The notes: generated from the letters alone by a model not told the origin. A stretch of DNA of 64,000 nt from Bacillota bacterium (GCA_902363515.1 CABJAN010000006.1:62001-126000), one strand, 5' to 3'. Shown: positions 8,008-16,733, counted from the stretch's first letter. Numbers and translations are program-made.

Positions 8008-9477
8008 ATGTTATACATAGGTGTTGATTTAGGAACTTCTGCTGTGAAATTGCTTCTTATGGATGGAGAAGGCAAGATTCAGAAAATTGTATCCAGAGAA
8101 TATCCACTGGCATTTCCACATCCAGGTTGGTCAGAACAGAAACCGGAAGACTGGTGGAGCCAGAGTCTGGAGGGCATCAAAGAACTGATTGCAGATTGTG
8201 ATAAGAGTCAGGTGGCTGGAATCAGTTTTGGTGGACAGATGCATGGACTTGTTATTTTAGATGAGAATGATGAAGTGATTCGTCCAGCAATTTTGTGGAA
8301 TGACGGCAGAACCGTAAAAGAAACCGATTATCTGAATCAGGTAATCGGGAAAGAAACATTATCGAAATATACAGCTAATATTGCTTTTGCAGGTTTTACA
8401 GCGCCCAAAATTCTTTGGGTGAGAGAAAACGAGTCAGAGAACTTTAAGAGGATTAAGAAAATTATGTTGCCAAAGGATTATTTGGCATATAAATTGTCTG
8501 GTACTCATTGCTGTGATATGTCAGATGCCTCCGGTATGTTGCTTTTGGATGTAAAGAATCGTTGTTGGTCTAAAGAAATGTTGGATATCTGCGGAATCAA
8601 AGAAGAGCAGATGCCAAAATTATTTGAAAGCTATGAAACAGTGGGTACTTTGAAACCGGAATTGGCAGAAGAACTGGGAATTCCGGCTTCCTGTAAAATC
8701 GTAGCAGGAGCAGGAGATAATGCAGCAGCCGCAGTTGGAACAGGAACTGTGGGAGATGGTATGTGTAATATCTCTCTTGGAACCAGCGGAACCATTTTTA
8801 TTTCCAGCAAGGAATTTGGAGTAGATCCTAATAATGCGCTTCATGCCTTTGCCCATGCAGATGGAAATTATCATTTGATGGGATGTATGTTAAGTGCAGC
8901 GTCTTGCAATAAATGGTGGATGGACGAAATTATTGGAACTAAAGATTATGTTGGTGAACAGGAAAAAATTGAGAAATTAGGAGAAAACAATGTGTTTTTC
9001 CTGCCATATCTCATGGGTGAGCGTTCTCCACATAATAATCCAAATGCAAGAGGAACTTTCATTGGACTTACTATGGACAGCACTAGGGCAGATATGACCC
9101 AAGCTGTGCTGGAAGGTGTAGCTTTTGCAATTCGTGATTCTTTTGAGGTTGCCAAGGCACTGGGAATTAAAATCGAGAGAACGAAAATCTGCGGCGGCGG
9201 AGCCAAAAGCCCTCTGTGGAAAAAGATGATTGCTAATATTCTGAATATTAAGGTGGATGTCATCGAGTCTGAAGAAGGTCCGGCGTTAGGCGGAGCAATG
9301 CTGGCAGCTGTGGCAAACGGAGAGTTTGCTTCTGTAGAAGATGCGGCAGCGAAAATTGTAAAAGTAATTGATACAGTCGAGCCGGAACCAGAACTGGCAG
9401 CAAAATATGAAGAAAAGTATCAGAAATTTGCAAAAATTTATCCTACAGTAAAGGATTTATTTAGTCAGATTCTCTAA
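8008..9477 (+). CDS. xylB: Xylulokinase, FGGY family
   Basis: A 489-aa sugar kinase that phosphorylates D-xylulose or a close analogue with ATP. The N-terminal domain shows GVDLGTSAVKLLLMD (phosphate loop) and SFGGQMHGLVILD (sugar-contacting loop). The C-terminal domain carries GAGDNAAAAVGTG and the FGGY signature area with GVAFAIRDSF and ICGGGAKSPLW. Length and motif order match bacterial XylB. It follows the isomerase by 17 bp, so isomerisation and phosphorylation are coupled in one transcript. Given the unusual isomerase partner, another pentulose could be the natural substrate. Confidence 0.9.
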   Translation: MLYIGVDLGTSAVKLLLMDGEGKIQKIVSREYPLAFPHPGWSEQKPEDWWSQSLEGIKELIADCDKSQVAGISFGGQMHGLVILDENDEVIRPAILWNDGRTVKETDYLNQVIGKETLSKYTANIAFAGFTAPKILWVRENESENFKRIKKIMLPKDYLAYKLSGTHCCDMSDASGMLLLDVKNRCWSKEMLDICGIKEEQMPKLFESYETVGTLKPELAEELGIPASCKIVAGAGDNAAAAVGTGTVGDGMCNISLGTSGTIFISSKEFGVDPNNALHAFAHADGNYHLMGCMLSAASCNKWWMDEIIGTKDYVGEQEKIEKLGENNVFFLPYLMGERSPHNNPNARGTFIGLTMDSTRADMTQAVLEGVAFAIRDSFEVAKALGIKIERTKICGGGAKSPLWKKMIANILNIKVDVIESEEGPALGGAMLAAVANGEFASVEDAAAKIVKVIDTVEPEPELAAKYEEKYQKFAKIYPTVKDLFSQIL

Positions 9478-9486
9478 TGGTAATAT

Positions 9487-9533
9487 CAACACACCAAAAG
9501 GTGCTATTTTGTGGCAGCTCTTTTGGTGTGTTG
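9487..9533 (+). terminator. Hairpin at the end of the sugar operon
   Basis: A perfect 14-bp inverted repeat (9487-9500 with 9520-9533) begins 10 bp after the xylB stop. It lacks a following T-run, so it may protect the 3' end or terminate weakly. Confidence 0.5.
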
Positions 9534-9567
9534 CCTCCATAAATAAAAGAAAAATTTAAGATACAGA

Positions 9568-9614
9568 AAATCCCAGAATTACAATTTTGTTTTGCAAGAT
9601 TGGTTCTGGGATTT
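9568..9614 (+). terminator. Second hairpin before the PTS promoter
   Basis: Positions 9568-9578 and 9604-9614 are perfect 11-bp inverted copies (AAATCCCAGAA and its complement) around a 25-nt loop. No U-tract follows. Together with the preceding hairpin it insulates the PTS operon from xylB read-through. Confidence 0.4.
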
Positions 9615-9663
9615 GTACATTATAGACAAATTATGAGGGGATTTTTAGGTTAAAAATACAACT

Positions 9664-9693
9664 TGACGAAATAGAGTTGTGTAGTATATAGTA
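9664..9693 (+). promoter_or_regulatory. Promoter of the antiterminator-PTS operon
   Basis: TTGACG (9664-9669), an 18-bp spacer and TATAGT (9688-9693) form a good sigma-A promoter, about 28 bp before the RNA antiterminator element. Confidence 0.65.
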
Positions 9694-9720
9694 TGTTTAA
9701 ACGAAATCACAGAAAATAGT

Positions 9721-9803
9721 GTGTTACTGTCAGGCAGGCATGAACTATTCCGTTTCTCTATCTTTGTGATAGAGTATATACAGAATATGTTTATGCTTTT
9801 TTT
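9721..9803 (+). promoter_or_regulatory. Ribonucleic antiterminator (RAT) overlapping an intrinsic terminator
   Basis: The leader contains TGTTACTG followed by CAGGCATGA, the split conserved boxes of RATs bound by BglG/SacY/GlcT proteins; the CAGGCATGA variant resembles glucose-type (ptsG) RATs. The 3' half of the RAT (GCATGAAC, about 9738-9745) can instead pair with GTTTATGC (9789-9796), enclosing a CTCTATC/GATAGAG hairpin. Seven T residues follow (9797-9803), the arrangement of an intrinsic terminator. Binding of the downstream antiterminator protein should stabilise the RAT and let transcription continue. Confidence 0.8.
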
Positions 9804-9849
9804 GTGTGAAAAAACTTTGTGTTTTTTGTCTAGAGGGGATTCTTGGGTT

Positions 9850-10671
9850 ATGTATCAGATTATAAAAGTGTTAAATAATAACGCATTTCTTGCCAGCTAT
9901 GACGACGGGGAACGGATTTTGCTTGGAAAAGGAATTGGATTTGGAAAGAAGGCAGGAGATCGATTTCAGACAATCAAGGGTGCAAGAGTGTTTACGTTGG
10001 CATCCAAAGAAAACGAAGAATCAGGTTTAAATGTAGTGAAGGGAATTGATCCTGTTTTTTTAGAAGCTGCAGGTAAAATTATCGAAGAAGCAGAAGAAAT
10101 TTTTGATTCCATTAATCCAGATATTTTATTGCCGCTTGCAGACCATATTGCGTTTGCTGCAAAGAGGGAAAAAGAAAAAATTCATATACCGAATCCTTTT
10201 ATTGCAGATATTAAAGCCTTGTTTGGAAGAGAGTATACGGTTGTTCTCAATTGCAGGGACAGTGTAGAGAAAATGACCGGATATCAAATTTCAGATGATG
10301 AGGTTGGATTTATAGCCTTACACATCCATTCTGGATTGTCAGATGAGCATGTAACAGAAACCTTGAAAATCACACAGACCATTGATGAATGTTTGTTGAT
10401 GGTAGAAAACATGCTAAAACAGACGATCAGTCGGGAATCACTTGGAGGTATCCGTCTGATGAGCCACTTGTATTATATGATTGACCGCATCAAAACAGGG
10501 GAAGATATTAATATTGAGCTGAATGAGTTTGTGCAGAAGAATTATCCGAAAGCATGGGAAGTGTCAAGAAAGGTCTGCCTGTATGTGTTTGAAAAAATGA
10601 AAGCTCCGATTTCGGAAAAAGAAGTTGGATTTTTCGCAGTGCATATTCAGACTATTGTAAATATACGGTAA
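9850..10671 (+). CDS. PRD-containing transcription antiterminator, LicT/GlcT family
   Basis: A 273-aa RNA-binding regulator. The N-terminal CAT domain (about 1-55, MYQIIKVLNNNAFLASY) binds RAT RNA. Two PTS regulation domains follow, with the phosphorylatable histidines at His99 and His158 (PRD1) and His206 and His265 (PRD2). Phosphorylation by PTS proteins reports sugar supply. The start at 9850 is set by GAGGGG 11 bp upstream; the longer frame from 9721 runs through the leader terminator and is not real. The matching RAT lies in its own leader and the glucose PTS genes lie downstream, so it most likely acts as a GlcT-type, self-regulating switch. Confidence 0.9.
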   Translation: MYQIIKVLNNNAFLASYDDGERILLGKGIGFGKKAGDRFQTIKGARVFTLASKENEESGLNVVKGIDPVFLEAAGKIIEEAEEIFDSINPDILLPLADHIAFAAKREKEKIHIPNPFIADIKALFGREYTVVLNCRDSVEKMTGYQISDDEVGFIALHIHSGLSDEHVTETLKITQTIDECLLMVENMLKQTISRESLGGIRLMSHLYYMIDRIKTGEDINIELNEFVQKNYPKAWEVSRKVCLYVFEKMKAPISEKEVGFFAVHIQTIVNIR

Positions 10672-10727
10672 CTGCTGATTTATAATCAGTAAAATATATT
10701 ATCAAAATGAGGTAAGGAGAAGAGATT

Positions 10728-10991
10728 ATGAAAACATTTGAGTACACAATTAAAGACGAATTAGGAATTCACGCAAGACCAGCAGGAATGCTTGTAAAAG
10801 AAGTAAAGAATTATGATAGTAAAGTTACCATCACTAGAAAAGAAGATGGAAAGTCAGCAGATGTATCACGCCTGATGGCAGTGATGTCTTTAGCCGTAAA
10901 ATGCGGACAGACAGTAGAAGTTGCTGTAGAAGGCGGAGATGAAGATGCATCTTTACAGGGAATGAAAGCGTTTTTTGAAGCAAATTTATAA
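10728..10991 (+). CDS. ptsH: Phosphocarrier protein HPr
   Basis: An 87-aa general PTS phosphocarrier that passes phosphate from enzyme I to sugar-specific EIIA. His15 lies in the invariant GIHARPAG. The region around the regulatory serine reads SADVSRLMAVMSL. Aligned on MSL, the position of the usual Ser46 is occupied by Arg, and a serine lies one residue earlier. That could alter regulation by HPr kinase; the alignment was done by eye. It has a strong AGGAGA ribosome site and lies between the antiterminator and ptsI genes. Confidence 0.94.
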   Translation: MKTFEYTIKDELGIHARPAGMLVKEVKNYDSKVTITRKEDGKSADVSRLMAVMSLAVKCGQTVEVAVEGGDEDASLQGMKAFFEANL

Positions 10992-11009
10992 AGGCGGCGG
11001 GAAACAGAT

Positions 11010-12629
11010 ATGGAAACTTTGATAGGAAAAGCAGTATATAAAGGAATTGCACTTGGTAAGATTGCTGTCCTTCGTAAAACAGAAAATGTAGTAAAACGTG
11101 TCAAAATCGAAGATGTAGATGCAGAACTGCAGCGGGTAGAGGCTGCAAAAGCACAGGCTATTGAGCAGCTTGGAAAACTGTATGACAAAGCTGTGAAAGA
11201 GGTAGGAGAAGCCAGTGCAGCAATCTTTGAAGTACATCAGATGATGCTGGAGGATTTGGATTTTAACGAAGCAATTGAAAATGTCATCCGCACACAAGAG
11301 GTCAATGCAGAATATGCAGTAGCTTCAACAGGAGACAGTTTTTCAGAGATGTTCGCCAGCATGGATGATGATTACATGAAAGCCCGTGCAGTGGATATTA
11401 AGGATATTTCAGAACGCCTGGTTCAGAATCTTGCTGGCAATGGAGACAATGGCCTGGATTTTACAGAGCCGGTGATTGTGGTGGCAGATGATCTTACACC
11501 AAGTGAAACTGTGCAGATGGACAAGGAAAAAATTCTTGCCTTTGTTACTGTTCATGGTTCTACCAATTCCCATACCGCAATTCTTGCACGTATGATGAAC
11601 ATTCCGGCTTTGATCGGTGTGGAAATGAATCTGGAAGACATGCAGACAGGGACAGAAGCTGTGGTAGACGGTTTTACTGGAGAATTTATTCTTTGCCCGG
11701 AAGAAGAAGTGAAGGCAAAAGCCCAGAAAAAACTGGATGAAGAAAATGAAAAAAGAAACCTTCTGCTGGAATTAAAAGGAAAAGAGAACATTACTCTTAG
11801 TGGAAAAAAAATAGAACTTTATGCCAATATCGGCAGTGCTGCTGATGTGGGATATGTCCTTGAAAATGATGCCGGCGGCATCGGGCTGTTCAGAAGCGAA
11901 TTCCTCTACATTGGAAGAAATGAGCTTCCAAGCGAAGAAGAACAGTTCCAGGCATACAAGCAGGCTGCACAGAATATGGCCGGAAAAAAGGTGATTATCC
12001 GTACTCTGGATATCGGTGCAGACAAACAGGCAGATTACTTAAATCTTGGAAAAGAAGAAAATCCGGCGCTTGGTTATCGTGCAATTCGCATTTGCCTGAC
12101 TCAAACAGATATTTTTAAAACTCAGCTTCGTGCGATTTTCAGAGCCTCCAATTATGGACAGATTGCAATTATGTATCCAATGATTACATCGGTAGAAGAA
12201 GTGAAGAAGATTCAGGAAATTGTACAAGAAGTAAAGAAGGAATTGCGTGATTGTGAGATTCCATACAAGGATGTAGAAGAGGGAATTATGATTGAAACAC
12301 CGGCTGCAGTAATGATCAGTGATGAACTTGCAGAACTGGTTGATTTCTTCAGTATTGGAACAAACGATCTTACACAATATACACTTGCAATTGACCGTCA
12401 GAATGAAAAACTGGATGCATTCTATAATCCGCATCACAAAGCAGTATTAAAAATGATTCAGATGGTGGTAGATAATGCACACAAGGCAGGAAAGTGGGCT
12501 GGTATCTGTGGAGAACTGGGTGCGGATCTGGAGCTTACAGAGACCTTTGTACGCATGGGGGTGGATGAACTTTCTGTAGCACCGTCTATGATTCTGAAAC
12601 TGAGAAAGATTGTAAGAGAAATGGAGTAA
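11010..12629 (+). CDS. ptsI: PTS enzyme I (phosphoenolpyruvate-protein phosphotransferase)
   Basis: A 539-aa cytosolic enzyme that takes phosphate from phosphoenolpyruvate onto His188 (GSTNSHTAILA) and hands it to HPr. The N-terminal helical HPr-binding part, the swivelling phosphohistidine domain and the C-terminal TIM-barrel PEP domain are all visible, the last through GLFRSEFLY, YPMI and SIGTNDLTQYT. It is slightly shorter than the usual 570 aa at the C-terminus but complete in motifs. It follows ptsH by 18 bp and precedes the glucose EIIA gene by 13 bp, in one operon. Confidence 0.95.
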   Translation: METLIGKAVYKGIALGKIAVLRKTENVVKRVKIEDVDAELQRVEAAKAQAIEQLGKLYDKAVKEVGEASAAIFEVHQMMLEDLDFNEAIENVIRTQEVNAEYAVASTGDSFSEMFASMDDDYMKARAVDIKDISERLVQNLAGNGDNGLDFTEPVIVVADDLTPSETVQMDKEKILAFVTVHGSTNSHTAILARMMNIPALIGVEMNLEDMQTGTEAVVDGFTGEFILCPEEEVKAKAQKKLDEENEKRNLLLELKGKENITLSGKKIELYANIGSAADVGYVLENDAGGIGLFRSEFLYIGRNELPSEEEQFQAYKQAAQNMAGKKVIIRTLDIGADKQADYLNLGKEENPALGYRAIRICLTQTDIFKTQLRAIFRASNYGQIAIMYPMITSVEEVKKIQEIVQEVKKELRDCEIPYKDVEEGIMIETPAAVMISDELAELVDFFSIGTNDLTQYTLAIDRQNEKLDAFYNPHHKAVLKMIQMVVDNAHKAGKWAGICGELGADLELTETFVRMGVDELSVAPSMILKLRKIVREME

Positions 12630-12642
12630 AGAGGAGAGCATT

Positions 12643-13140
12643 ATGTTTGGTTCATTAAAAGAAAAATTAGGATTTGGTAAGAAAAAAGGAGAAGTATTAG
12701 GAGCACCTGTTGAGGGCGAAGCAGTGGAACTTTCAAAAGTAAGTGACCCTACTTTCGGAGAGGAAATTTTAGGAAAAGGTGTTGCGATTATTCCTTCTGT
12801 AGGAAGAGCAGTAGCTCCTGTTGATGGTACCATTGAGATGGTATTCGATACAAAACATGCTATTTCCATGACATCAGATAGTGGAATTGAAATTCTGATT
12901 CACATTGGGCTTGATACGGTTACGTTAAAGGGAGAACCCTTTACAGCACATGTTGCGGCAGGAGATAAAGTAAAAGCGGGAGATCTTCTTCTGGAATTTG
13001 ATATTGAAGCGATTAAGGAAGCAGGACTTGACACTATCGTGCCAATGGTAATCTGCAATACATCAGATTACAGTGAAATTCAGGCATCTGCTGGAAAGAC
13101 CGTAAAGGTACTGGATGAAGTTTTGACTGTTACAAAATAA
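12643..13140 (+). CDS. PTS glucose-type EIIA component
   Basis: A 165-aa free-standing EIIA of the glucose family (Crr-like). The phosphorylated histidine is His87 in ILIHIGLDTV, supported by His72 in KHAISMTS. An N-terminal amphipathic segment (MFGSLKEKLGFGKKK) may touch the membrane, as in enteric EIIA-Glc. It relays phosphate from HPr to the EIICB encoded next. As a free protein it could also serve in signalling, but no partner is visible here. Confidence 0.93.
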   Translation: MFGSLKEKLGFGKKKGEVLGAPVEGEAVELSKVSDPTFGEEILGKGVAIIPSVGRAVAPVDGTIEMVFDTKHAISMTSDSGIEILIHIGLDTVTLKGEPFTAHVAAGDKVKAGDLLLEFDIEAIKEAGLDTIVPMVICNTSDYSEIQASAGKTVKVLDEVLTVTK

Positions 13141-13226
13141 TACAGGTATATGAGTCTGTAAAACAGGCTTTTATATAAAAGAAGATTTCACATAAGAAAG
13201 AGAAAAAGAAAAAGGAGGAAAAAATT

Positions 13227-14705
13227 ATGATGAAATATCTTCAGAAATTAGGTAAAGCCTTAATGCTTCCAGTAGCATGCTTACCTATTTGCGGTATCCT
13301 TATGGGTATCGGTTATGCACTTGCTCCGGCGGCTATGGCGGGGGAAGTAAATGGTTATGTTGCAAGTGGTACGGCTTATACCATAGGATTTTTCCTGATC
13401 AAAGCTGGTTCAGCGTTGATTGACAATATGGCGCTCTTATTTGTTATTGGTGTCGGTGTTGGTATGGCAGATGACAATGATGGTACAGCAGCTCTTGCAG
13501 CTTTAGCTTCCTGGCTGATGATGACAACGTTGTTGTCTACAGGTGTTGTTGGAACCCTGATGACTCTGGAAGAAGGAACCGCTAAGTTTATTGCATTCCA
13601 GAAAATTGAGAACCCATTTATTGGTATTCTTGCCGGTATTATTGGTGCAACCTGCTACAACAAGTTCAAAGGAACAAAACTTCCGAACTTCCTTGCATTC
13701 TTCAGCGGAAAACGTTGTGTTGCAATCATCGCAGGTGTTGTTTCCATCGTTGTATCCGCAATTTTACTGTTTGTATGGCCAATTATTTTTGGGGGATTAG
13801 TTTCAATAGGTCAGTCTATTGTTAAGTTAGATGCAGTAGGTGCTGGTATCTATGCATTCTTAAACCGTCTGTTAATTCCAACCGGATTACATCACGCATT
13901 AAACAATGTATTCTGGTTTGATACCATCGGTCTTGGTGACTTACAGAAATTCTGGGCAGGTATGACATCTGCAGATGTGGACTGGAGCCTTGGTATGTAC
14001 ATGTCAGGATTCTTCCCATGTATGATGTTCGGTGTTCCAGGTGCAGCTTTAGCTATGGTTCACACAGCAAAAAGCAATAAGAAAAAAGTAGCCATCGGTC
14101 TTGTAGGATCCGCTGCTTTCTGTGCTTTCCTTTGTGGTGTTACAGAACCATTTGAATTTGGTTTCATGTTCCTGGCACCAGGTTTATATGTAGTTTATGC
14201 ATTATTATACGGTATTTTCGTAACTGTAACTGCTTTATTAGGATTCCGTGCAGGATTTTCCTTCTCAGCAGGTGCAACAGACTTATTATTCTCTGCTTCC
14301 CTGCCAGCAGCTGAAAAAACATGGATGATTATTCCACTTGGTATTGCAGCATTCATTATTTTCTACGTGGTATTCCGTTTCGCTATCACAAAGTTTAATT
14401 TAAAAACACCAGGTAGAGAAGATGATGATACAGATGAAACAAAAGTAGTATTAGCAAACAATGACTTTACAGAAGTTGCAAGAATTGTCTTAGAAGGTTT
14501 AGGCGGAAAAGAAAACATTACTTCTATCGACAACTGTATTACAAGACTTCGTCTGGAAATAAAAGATAATACATTAGTTGATGAAAGCGTAATTAAATCT
14601 GCAGGTGTTGCAGGAGTTATCCGTCCAGGAAAAACAAGCGTACAGGTTATCATTGGAACACAGGTACAGCATGTTGCAGACGAATTCAAGAAATTATGTA
14701 AATAA
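13227..14705 (+). CDS. PTS glucose/N-acetylglucosamine-type EIICB transporter
   Basis: A 492-aa membrane permease and phosphotransferase. The IIC domain (about 1-390) has many hydrophobic helices and the sugar-binding region around NRLLIPTGLHHALNNVFWFD and GVTEPFEFGFMF. The C-terminal IIB domain carries the phosphorylated Cys437 in DNCITRLRLE. EIIA is encoded separately just upstream, so the set EIIA + EIICB is complete. Sequence alone does not separate glucose from N-acetylglucosamine or maltose uptake. The GlcT-type RAT favours glucose. GGAGG lies before an ATGATG start; either ATG could be used. Confidence 0.92.
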   Translation: MMKYLQKLGKALMLPVACLPICGILMGIGYALAPAAMAGEVNGYVASGTAYTIGFFLIKAGSALIDNMALLFVIGVGVGMADDNDGTAALAALASWLMMTTLLSTGVVGTLMTLEEGTAKFIAFQKIENPFIGILAGIIGATCYNKFKGTKLPNFLAFFSGKRCVAIIAGVVSIVVSAILLFVWPIIFGGLVSIGQSIVKLDAVGAGIYAFLNRLLIPTGLHHALNNVFWFDTIGLGDLQKFWAGMTSADVDWSLGMYMSGFFPCMMFGVPGAALAMVHTAKSNKKKVAIGLVGSAAFCAFLCGVTEPFEFGFMFLAPGLYVVYALLYGIFVTVTALLGFRAGFSFSAGATDLLFSASLPAAEKTWMIIPLGIAAFIIFYVVFRFAITKFNLKTPGREDDDTDETKVVLANNDFTEVARIVLEGLGGKENITSIDNCITRLRLEIKDNTLVDESVIKSAGVAGVIRPGKTSVQVIIGTQVQHVADEFKKLCK

Positions 14706-14727
14706 GAACTACATAATATAAGCAAAG

Positions 14728-14759
14728 CATAAGGAAATGCAGGAATGCATTTCCTTATG
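14728..14759 (+). terminator. Hairpin after the PTS operon
   Basis: A perfect 14-bp stem (14728-14741 with 14746-14759) with a GGAA tetraloop begins 23 bp after the EIICB stop codon. It is the likely 3' end of the PTS transcript, although only a diffuse T-rich stretch follows. Confidence 0.6.
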
Positions 14760-14797
14760 TGCTATCTAGTGGTTGATTTTGTTTTACAGGAGGGTTT

Positions 14798-15541
14798 ATG
14801 GGATATACATTAGAATGCTGTGTGGACTCTGTGGAATCTGCCATTGCTGCAAAAAAAGGCGGTGCAGATCGGATTGAACTGTGTAGTGCTCTTGTGATAG
14901 GTGGTTTGTCTCCCTCACAGGCACTCTACCGGAAAATCAGAGAACAGGTAGATATTCAAATTCGTGTCTTATTACGACCTAGATTCGGTGATTTCTGTTA
15001 TACGGATTTTGAGCAGGAAATCTTAAAAGAAGAAATCAAGAGTTTTGTCAATCTTGGTGCAGATGGAATCGTTATTGGAGCTATGAAACCAGATGGGACA
15101 TTGAATCTGGAGCAGATGAAGGAGTTTATAGAGGAAGCCAAGGGGATGCCGGTTACCTTACATCGGGCATTTGATATGTGTAAAGATCCCTTTGTGACAC
15201 TGGAAGAGGCAAAGGAACTCGGAATTAGTACCATCTTAACCTCAGGACAGAAAAATACCTGTATAGATGGAGTAGAACTTTTAAAAGAACTAGTGGAAAA
15301 AGCACAGGGAGAAACAGAAATTCTCGTTGGAGGAGGTGTAGATGCATCTGTGCTTCCTGTGCTGGCAGAAAAGACAAAAGCAAAAGCCTATCATATGTCA
15401 GGGAAAATTTCTATGGAAAGCGAAATGCGTTACCGGAAACAGGATGTGAGTATGGGTATTGCATCTGTAAGTGAATATGAAATTTGGCGTACCAGTGAAA
15501 AAAGAGTTCGGGAAGCAAGGAAGATTCTTGATGAACTGTAA
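14798..15541 (+). CDS. cutC: CutC family protein
   Basis: A 247-aa TIM-barrel protein. The family signature is clear in LECCVDSVESAIAAKKGGADRIELCSAL, VLLRPRFGDFCY and LHRAFDMC. CutC was named for copper homeostasis in E. coli, but that role is disputed and the enzymatic activity is unknown. The gene follows the PTS hairpin by about 40 bp with its own AGGAGG site. Whether it is read from the PTS promoter or its own is unclear. Confidence 0.92.
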   Translation: MGYTLECCVDSVESAIAAKKGGADRIELCSALVIGGLSPSQALYRKIREQVDIQIRVLLRPRFGDFCYTDFEQEILKEEIKSFVNLGADGIVIGAMKPDGTLNLEQMKEFIEEAKGMPVTLHRAFDMCKDPFVTLEEAKELGISTILTSGQKNTCIDGVELLKELVEKAQGETEILVGGGVDASVLPVLAEKTKAKAYHMSGKISMESEMRYRKQDVSMGIASVSEYEIWRTSEKRVREARKILDEL

Positions 15542-15725
15542 AAATTTATAAAAATTTTACAGATAAAGTAGAAAAATGACAAGACTCTTCTTTACTTCAA
15601 AAATTTACTGTGTTAATATGTATTATAGTAATGGAAGATATAACCGATAAAGTGGTAATGTGCCAGAGCGATTCGGAAATGGTCTGTTACGGGGTGTATA
15701 TTACAATGTTAAGGAGATTTTGACT

Positions 15726-16022
15726 ATGAGTAAGAAGATTCACACAGAAGCAGTTGATTCCTTGTTTGATGCAATTCTCAGCTTGAAAAACAGAGAAGAA
15801 TGTTATTTGTTTTTTGAAGATGTTTGTACTGTGAATGAGATTTTGTCTTTATCCCAGCGTTTTGAAGTTGCTAAGATGCTGAAAGAGAAAAGAACTTATT
15901 TGGAAATTTCAGAAAAAACAGGAGCATCCACAGCAACCATCAGCCGTGTAAACAGAAGCCTGAATTACGGAAATGACGGATATGACATGGTATTTGAGAG
16001 AATGGAAGAGCAGGAAAAATAA
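15726..16022 (+). CDS. YerC/YecD family TrpR-related protein
   Basis: A 98-aa putative DNA-binding regulator related to the Trp repressor. Two helical pairs are visible, with the HTH in RTYLEISEKTGASTATISRVNRSLNYG; the conserved LSQRFEVAKML precedes it. Regulatory targets are unknown, and its tryptophan-repressor-like fold does not show that it senses tryptophan. The ATG at 15726 has AAGGAG about 10 bp upstream; the longer in-frame start at 15660 has no ribosome site. It converges with DUF1836 on a strong terminator. Confidence 0.9.
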   Translation: MSKKIHTEAVDSLFDAILSLKNREECYLFFEDVCTVNEILSLSQRFEVAKMLKEKRTYLEISEKTGASTATISRVNRSLNYGNDGYDMVFERMEEQEK

Positions 16023-16040
16023 GAACCTGTCTGTTAGACA

Positions 16041-16128
16041 AAAAGAAGCTGTTACACAAAATGTATATAGGGAAGAGTATTACATTCAACTCCCTATATG
16101 CATTTTCATGTGTGACGGCTTCTTTTTT
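16041..16128. terminator. Long bidirectional hairpin between yerC and DUF1836 genes
   Basis: From AAAAGAAGC (16041) to GCTTCTTTTTT (16128) the two halves are nearly continuous inverted copies, with the innermost pairing GTATATAGGGA against TCCCTATATGC. A-run and T-run at opposite ends suit termination on both strands. Confidence 0.8.
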
Positions 16129-16136
16129 GTAGGAAA

Positions 16137-16733
16137 TTAGTTTGTGGGATCTGACATATGGTCAATCAGTTGTTCAATGACTTGCTTTTTTATATAAACA
16201 TCAAAACTGAGCATACAGATAAAAGCGAATTTTTGTAGGAATTCACTTTCTTCCCTGTTTATATCTGAAAAGGATTCCTGAGATTTTTTGAATTTTCTGG
16301 TAACATCCTTAGCCAATGGTTCAATTTGAGAAAGCTCCAGATTCATAATTTCTTCATAGATATCTGTAAGTTTGATATCATTTTCCTGGGAAAAATATTT
16401 TTCCGTAAGAGGAGTCAAAAGTACTTGGATATCATTAATGGATAAAATATTTTTAAAGTAATAAATAAAGGTTAAGATAAGCAGATGCTCTTTGGAATAT
16501 TTCTTTTTTGTTGGTGGCGGAAGCAGACGATTCTTGGCATAATTATTAATCATGGTTTTCGTAAGAATTTTATCTTCCGGATGTCGCTTGGAAGCTGCTA
16601 AATGTTCCTCCATAAAAGTAGTCACTTGGTCCATATATAAATCTATATTTGGTATTTCCTCTGTTTTGATATAATCAATTCTGGAAATGCTGTTTAAAAT
16701 GCTGTTTAAAATGTCTTTTGTGTCTATAGTCAT
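16137..16733 (-). CDS. DUF1836 family protein (MerR-like HTH)
   Basis: A 198-aa protein of a family found in Firmicutes. The segment ILTKTMINNYAKNRLLPPPTKKKYSKEHLLILTFIYYFKNILSINDIQVLL resembles a MerR-type helix-turn-helix, and the remaining C-terminal half is helical. It probably binds DNA; no target or ligand is known. AGAGGTGA lies upstream of the ATG at 16733. It diverges from pcrA, and the 100-bp gap between them must hold both promoters. Confidence 0.85.
   Translation of the reverse strand: MTIDTKDILNSILNSISRIDYIKTEEIPNIDLYMDQVTTFMEEHLAASKRHPEDKILTKTMINNYAKNRLLPPPTKKKYSKEHLLILTFIYYFKNILSINDIQVLLTPLTEKYFSQENDIKLTDIYEEIMNLELSQIEPLAKDVTRKFKKSQESFSDINREESEFLQKFAFICMLSFDVYIKKQVIEQLIDHMSDPTN

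Noticed and set aside
9487..9614. Two inverted repeats considered as a riboswitch
   Set aside because: They are simple hairpins without conserved ligand-binding cores and lie before the PTS promoter.
9721..9849. Longer N-terminus for the antiterminator (start at 9721)
   Set aside because: The extension would translate the RAT and terminator; family proteins begin at MYQIIKV, which has its own ribosome site.
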